Origin: JBHAEP01 sp041855665 | GTDB taxonomy: Bacteria; Patescibacteriota; Saccharimonadia; Saccharimonadales; Saccharimonadaceae | Direction of reading: 5' to 3' | Assembly: GCA_041855665.1 (NCBI GenBank) | Contig: JBHAEP010000001.1 | Span: forward strand, 1 to 9,210 | Length of the DNA: 9,210 nucleotides | In this document: positions 6,335 through 9,210 of the stretch, in pieces | Layout of the letters: each line of letters opens with the position of its first letter | Position numbering within the stretch: the stretch's first letter is position 1 | The notes under the pieces: model-generated | Seen by the model: only the letters and a program-made list of their open reading frames with translations | Database searches by the model: none | Told to the model about the DNA's origin: nothing | Made by a program: the position numbers and the translations under genes

Positions 6335-7573
6335 ATGAAAATGACAAACTTGTTTACTAAAACCATAAAGCAGGCGCCAAGTGATGAAGTCTCTAAAAAC
6401 GCTCAGCTTTTGATTCGAGCTGGATTTATCTATAAAGAAATGGCTGGAGTTTACACATATTTGCCGCTTGGTCGAATGGTTTTGGAGAATATTATTCAGA
6501 TTATTCGCGAAGAAATGAACAGTATTGGTGGTAATGAAGTTAACCTAACAGCTCTTCAGTCTCCAAGTAGTTGGCAGGCGAGTGGTCGCTGGAGTGATGA
6601 TGTTATGGATGTTTGGTTTAAGACAAAGCTGGCAAACGGTACTGAGCTTGGCTTGGCTCCAACTCACGAAGAACCACTAACCGCTATGATGAAAACTTAT
6701 ATCAATAGCTATAAAGATTTACCTGTTTATCCATATCAATTCCAGATTAAATTTAGAAATGAACTTCGCTCAAAAAGTGGCTTGATGCGAGGTCGAGAAT
6801 TCTGGATGAAAGATCTTTATAGCTTTAGCAAGGATAAGTCCGAGCATGATGAATTTTATGAAAAAGTTTCAGAAGCTTATGGAAGAATTTATCAGCGCCT
6901 AGGGCTTGGTGAAAAAACCTACAAAACATTCGCCAGTGGTGGAAGTTTTGCTAAATACAGTCATGAATTCCAGACAGTCAGTCCCGTAGGTGAAGATATT
7001 ATTTATATCCATGATGGCAAAAATATAGCCATTAATGAGGAAGTTTATAATGATGAGGTCTTGGCAGACTTGGGTGTATCTAAAGATGAACTGCGTCAAG
7101 AAAAGGCTGTTGAGGTTGGAAACATTTTCACTCTGGGAACTAAGTTTTCAGATGCACTTGGTCTAGAATATACTGACAAAGACGGATCAAGAAAGCCTGT
7201 CTTTATGGGTAGTTATGGAATTGGTCCAAGTCGAGTGATGGGATTGATTGCTGAGCAATTTGCAGATGAAAAAGGCTTGGTTTGGCCAGAAAATATTGCA
7301 CCTTTTAAAATTCAGATGATTAGCATTGGCGAAAATGGTCAATCAAAAGCTAGTGAAATTTATGAAAAGTTTACGAGCAAGATTCTATTTGATGATCGTA
7401 ACGAGCGACCAGGCGTGAAGTTTGCTGATGCAGACTTGATGGGGTTGCCGTATCAATTAACAGTTAGCGATCGAGGGCTTGATTCTGGTACTTTTGAGTG
7501 GAAAAATCGCGCTACTGGCGAGGTTGAGGTATTGACTGAGTCCGAGATAGTTGCTAAACTAAATAATCTATAA
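6335..7573 (+). CDS. proS: Prolyl-tRNA synthetase, short form without INS editing domain
   Basis: A class II synthetase that charges tRNA-Pro with proline. It has 412 residues, against about 570 for the usual bacterial enzyme. Motif 1 includes TYLPLGRMVLENI (about 41-53). Motif 2 contains FRNELRSKSGLMRGREFWMK, with F140, R141 and E143. Motif 3 is GSYGIGPSR (292-300). Only about 125 residues separate motifs 2 and 3, so the roughly 180-residue INS domain that hydrolyses Ala-tRNA-Pro is missing. EVGNIFTLGTKFSDAL replaces the common EVGHIF form. The C-terminal anticodon-binding domain has DDRNERPGVKFADADLMGLP. The start at 6335 is chosen because it fits the promoter spacing; an ATG two codons later is the alternative. 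There is no Shine-Dalgarno sequence. Similar INS-less enzymes occur in alphaproteobacteria and mitochondria. Confidence 0.95.
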   Translation: MKMTNLFTKTIKQAPSDEVSKNAQLLIRAGFIYKEMAGVYTYLPLGRMVLENIIQIIREEMNSIGGNEVNLTALQSPSSWQASGRWSDDVMDVWFKTKLANGTELGLAPTHEEPLTAMMKTYINSYKDLPVYPYQFQIKFRNELRSKSGLMRGREFWMKDLYSFSKDKSEHDEFYEKVSEAYGRIYQRLGLGEKTYKTFASGGSFAKYSHEFQTVSPVGEDIIYIHDGKNIAINEEVYNDEVLADLGVSKDELRQEKAVEVGNIFTLGTKFSDALGLEYTDKDGSRKPVFMGSYGIGPSRVMGLIAEQFADEKGLVWPENIAPFKIQMISIGENGQSKASEIYEKFTSKILFDDRNERPGVKFADADLMGLPYQLTVSDRGLDSGTFEWKNRATGEVEVLTESEIVAKLNNL

Positions 7574-7583
7574 GCTTGATTTT

Positions 7584-7593
7584 TGAATAAAAT
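7584..7593 (+). promoter_or_regulatory. Possible greA promoter -10
   Basis: TAAAAT at 7588-7593 follows TG (7584-7585) with a two-base gap. The predicted transcription start near 7600 would place the hairpin at 7601-7629 at the very 5' end of the greA mRNA. No convincing -35 is visible, and the surrounding A/T-richness makes chance matches likely. Confidence 0.35.
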
Positions 7594-7600
7594 AAATTTA

Positions 7601-7629
7601 AAGTGGTGTCTAAAAGGTGGGCGCCACTT
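7601..7629 (+). promoter_or_regulatory. 12-bp hairpin between proS and greA
   Basis: AAGTGGTGTCTA (7601-7612) pairs with TGGGCGCCACTT (7618-7629) over 12 bp, including three G-U pairs, with a 5-nt AAAGG loop. No T-tract follows (CTTATGAAAAGG), unlike the three clear terminators in this window. It ends 6 nt before the greA ribosome-binding site AAAAGGA (7636-7642). It may be a 5'-end stabilising or regulatory hairpin of greA, or an atypical proS terminator. Confidence 0.55.
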
Positions 7630-7649
7630 CTTATGAAAAGGAATAAATT

Positions 7650-8105
7650 ATGAAAAAGACATTTCAAATTACATTAGAAGGTAAAAAGGAACTACAGAAA
7701 GAAGTAGAAGATTTAAAGAGTCAGCGTGGTGAAATCGCAGAAAAAATCGCCAATGCGCGTGATTTTGGTGATTTGAGTGAAAATGCTGAATACGACGCTG
7801 CACGAGATGAGCAAGGTCGTGTAGAAAGTCGTATAGCTGAAATTGAAGAGATTTTGCTAAATGCATCTATTATCGAAGGTGGCGACAGTGGTGTTGTTGG
7901 ACTTGGTAGTGAAGTTGAGTTAAAGACTGACAAAAAGACTGTAGTTTATACTCTAGTTGGACCTGTTGAAGCTAATCCGATTGAAGGAAAGATTAGCAAT
8001 GAATCACCAATTGGAATTGCACTTCTAGGCAAGAAGCTCGGTGATCAGGTTACTGTCAAAACTCCAAAAGGTGAATTGGTTTACGAAATTTCATCAATTA
8101 AATAA
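7650..8105 (+). CDS. greA: Transcription elongation factor GreA
   Basis: GreA enters the RNA polymerase secondary channel and stimulates cleavage of backtracked RNA. The 151 residues are slightly shorter than E. coli GreA (158). The N-terminal coiled coil (about 1-75) carries the tip motif DFGDLSENAEYDAARDEQ. D41 and E44, the acidic residues that act at the polymerase active site, occupy the same positions as in E. coli. The C-terminal FKBP-like domain (about 80-151) has SPIGIALLGKKLGDQVTV, and the protein ends EISSIK. AAAAGGA (7636-7642), 7 nt upstream, sets the start. It has its own terminator and lies directly before lysS, an adjacency also common in Firmicutes. Confidence 0.97.
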   Translation: MKKTFQITLEGKKELQKEVEDLKSQRGEIAEKIANARDFGDLSENAEYDAARDEQGRVESRIAEIEEILLNASIIEGGDSGVVGLGSEVELKTDKKTVVYTLVGPVEANPIEGKISNESPIGIALLGKKLGDQVTVKTPKGELVYEISSIK

Positions 8106-8106
8106 T

Positions 8107-8142
8107 AAATAAACCCCGAAAATGTACGGGGCTTTATTTATT
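8107..8142 (+). terminator. Rho-independent terminator after greA
   Basis: CCCCG (8114-8118) pairs with CGGGG (8127-8131). The stem continues as AAATAAA (8107-8113) with TTTATTT (8133-8139), leaving C8132 bulged, with an 8-nt loop. T-rich sequence runs on to 8142. It starts one base after the greA stop codon and ends 16 bases before the lysS extended -10. Confidence 0.87.
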
Positions 8143-8157
8143 ATAGGGGGTAAAATA

Positions 8158-8166
8158 TGTTAAAAT
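8158..8166 (+). promoter_or_regulatory. lysS promoter giving a probable leaderless mRNA
   Basis: TG (8158-8159), one base, then TAAAAT (8161-8166) form an extended -10. The ATG at 8176 follows after exactly 9 nt, the same spacing as at proS, so transcription should start within about 3 nt of the start codon. No Shine-Dalgarno sequence is present. The -35 is poor; TTTATT (8137-8142) at 18-bp spacing falls in the preceding terminator. Confidence 0.6.
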
Positions 8167-8175
8167 ATATCTAAT

Positions 8176-9210
8176 ATGGCGACACTACAAGATTACAGAA
8201 ATGAAAGATTACGAAAATTAAACACATTGAAAGATTTGGGTGTAGAAGCTTTTCCGGCTCGCGCTGAACGCACGCATTTTATTGGCGATGTAGTAGAAAA
8301 ATTTGATGAGCTATCTGGCCAAGATATTACCGTAGTGGGTCGAATTTCTTCAATTCGGAGTTTTGGTAAACTGGCTTTTATTAAGGTAAAAGATCAATCT
8401 GGTGAAGTTCAGCTTTACCTGCAGAAGGATCAAGTCGCTGAACTTGATGCTGCAAACGGTATCCTGGGAATGAAGCAGCTAAAATTACTAGATACTGGAG
8501 ACTTTATTCAGGCGACTGGTCAAATGATTATTACACAAACTGGCGAAAAATCAGTTGGTGTTGAAAAATTAAGACTGCTTGCCAAGTCGCTTCGCCCAAT
8601 GCCAGAAAAACTTGAAAACAAAGAGGAGCGTTTCCGTCGTCGATATGTTGATATGAATGTTAACCCGGAAGTGCGCGAAAGGTTTATTCGCCGTTCAAAA
8701 TTCTGGCAAGCTACTAGAGATTATCTAAATAACAATGGATTTACAGAGGTTAATATCCCAGTTTTGGAACACACTACTGGTGGAGCGGATGCGAATCCGT
8801 TTGTTACACATATGGACGCTCTAGACGACCAGCAATTTTATTTGCGAATTAGTCATGAGTTGCCACTAAAGAGACTTCTCGGTGCTGGATTTGAAAGGGT
8901 TTATGATCTTGGTCCGAGGTTTAGGAACGAAAACTATTCCGATGAACATCTCCCGGAACATATCGCAATGGAGTGGTATGCCGCTTACTGGGATTGGAAG
9001 CAGGGGATGCGTTTCATGGAAGATATGTATAAAGATGTCTTGCAGAAAACTTTTGGTACTTTGCAGTTCAAGCTTGGTCGTTTTGATGTAGATATGAGCG
9101 GAGAATGGGAAGTGTGGGATTACGCTGAAACTATTCAAAGACACTATGGAATTGATATTTACAATACGACAATCGAAGAATTGGCTGCAAAGCTTAAAGA
9201 AAATAATCTA
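8176..9210 (+). CDS. lysS: Lysyl-tRNA synthetase, class II (3' end outside window)
   Basis: An open frame of 345 codons runs to the window edge; full-length LysRS is about 490-510 residues. It charges tRNA-Lys. The N-terminal OB-fold anticodon-binding domain (about 50-145) contains VVGRISSIRSFGKLAFIKVK and GEVQLYLQKD. ENKEERFRRRYVDMNVNPEV then leads into the catalytic core. Motif 1 is around 170-195 (YLNNNGFTEVNIPVLE), followed by GGADANPFVTH. Motif 2 has FERVYDLGPRFRNEN, with F249, R250 and E252. Some normally conserved segments differ: RISHELPLK instead of RIAPELYLK, and HLPEHIAMEWY instead of HNPEFTMLEFY, although Glu228, Glu266 and Tyr268 remain. Motif 3 lies beyond the window. The start is the first ATG, has no ribosome-binding site and fits the -10 spacing. 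Confidence 0.93.
   Translation, partial: MATLQDYRNERLRKLNTLKDLGVEAFPARAERTHFIGDVVEKFDELSGQDITVVGRISSIRSFGKLAFIKVKDQSGEVQLYLQKDQVAELDAANGILGMKQLKLLDTGDFIQATGQMIITQTGEKSVGVEKLRLLAKSLRPMPEKLENKEERFRRRYVDMNVNPEVRERFIRRSKFWQATRDYLNNNGFTEVNIPVLEHTTGGADANPFVTHMDALDDQQFYLRISHELPLKRLLGAGFERVYDLGPRFRNENYSDEHLPEHIAMEWYAAYWDWKQGMRFMEDMYKDVLQKTFGTLQFKLGRFDVDMSGEWEVWDYAETIQRHYGIDIYNTTIEELAAKLKENNL

Noticed and set aside
7601..7629. T-box or other amino-acid riboswitch linked to proS
   Set aside because: The hairpin is downstream of proS, lacks the T-box sequence and specifier architecture, and the 27-nt region before proS is too short for one.
7633..7653. Six-codon mini-frame (MKRNKL) overlapping the greA start as ATGA
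   Set aside because: Very short, with no Shine-Dalgarno sequence at a good distance; its codons mostly coincide with the greA ribosome-binding site.
8866..9144. Overlapping open frames on both strands near the window end
   Set aside because: The class II synthetase core of lysS is clearly encoded in frame from 8176 to the edge, so these are shadows.
1..9210. UGA reassignment, as in Gracilibacteria and SR1
   Set aside because: All genes read full length with the standard code and end in TAA or TAG. The absence of TGA among nine stops is compatible with chance or mild bias and is no evidence of recoding.
1..9210. CRISPR arrays, tRNA or rRNA genes, insertion sequences, attachment sites
   Set aside because: No spaced direct repeats, cloverleaf-like sequence, transposase motifs or terminal inverted repeats were seen in the window.

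Overview
The window looks like a chromosomal housekeeping segment from a small-genome, Gram-positive-like bacterium, most likely of the Candidate Phyla Radiation and probably Candidatus Saccharibacteria (TM7). This placement is an inference from four things: very tight gene packing; a stripped-down rpsB-tsf-frr-uppS-rseP-proS cluster; a short prolyl-tRNA synthetase with no room for an editing domain; and a surface protein with a double-Cys N-terminus, leucine-rich repeats, a MucBP-like domain and a PNTG cell-wall sorting tail. The standard genetic code suffices. All nine visible stops are TAA or TAG.

Layout, all genes on the + strand. 1-1575: secreted, probably wall-anchored adhesin-like protein, closed by a strong intrinsic terminator. 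1632-3078: promoter, structured leader, rpsB (ribosomal protein S2), tsf (EF-Ts) and a terminator. 3110-6307: promoter, frr (ribosome recycling factor), uppS (undecaprenyl diphosphate synthase), rseP-like M50 site-2 protease and a CPBP intramembrane protease. The spacer between each pair of genes is exactly 3 nt. 6296-7573: promoter and proS, probably leaderless. 7588-8142: putative promoter, 12-bp hairpin, greA and terminator. 8158-9210: promoter and lysS, probably leaderless and cut off by the window end after 345 codons.

The segment serves translation (S2, EF-Ts, RRF, ProRS, LysRS), transcription elongation (GreA) and the envelope (UppS, two membrane proteases, surface protein). In Bacillus-like bacteria the order is rpsB-tsf-pyrH-frr-uppS-cdsA-dxr-rasP-proS. 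Here pyrH, cdsA and dxr are missing from their usual places, while the remaining genes keep the ancestral order and orientation.

No wholly new multi-gene system is evident. The points most worth a second look are regulatory and architectural: two synthetase genes with a TGNTANNNT -10 element exactly 9 nt before an ATG that lacks a Shine-Dalgarno sequence; a perfect 10-bp hairpin in the rpsB leader; the repeated stop-NNN-ATG junctions; the INS-less ProRS; and an unusual CTA leucine preference in rpsB and tsf.
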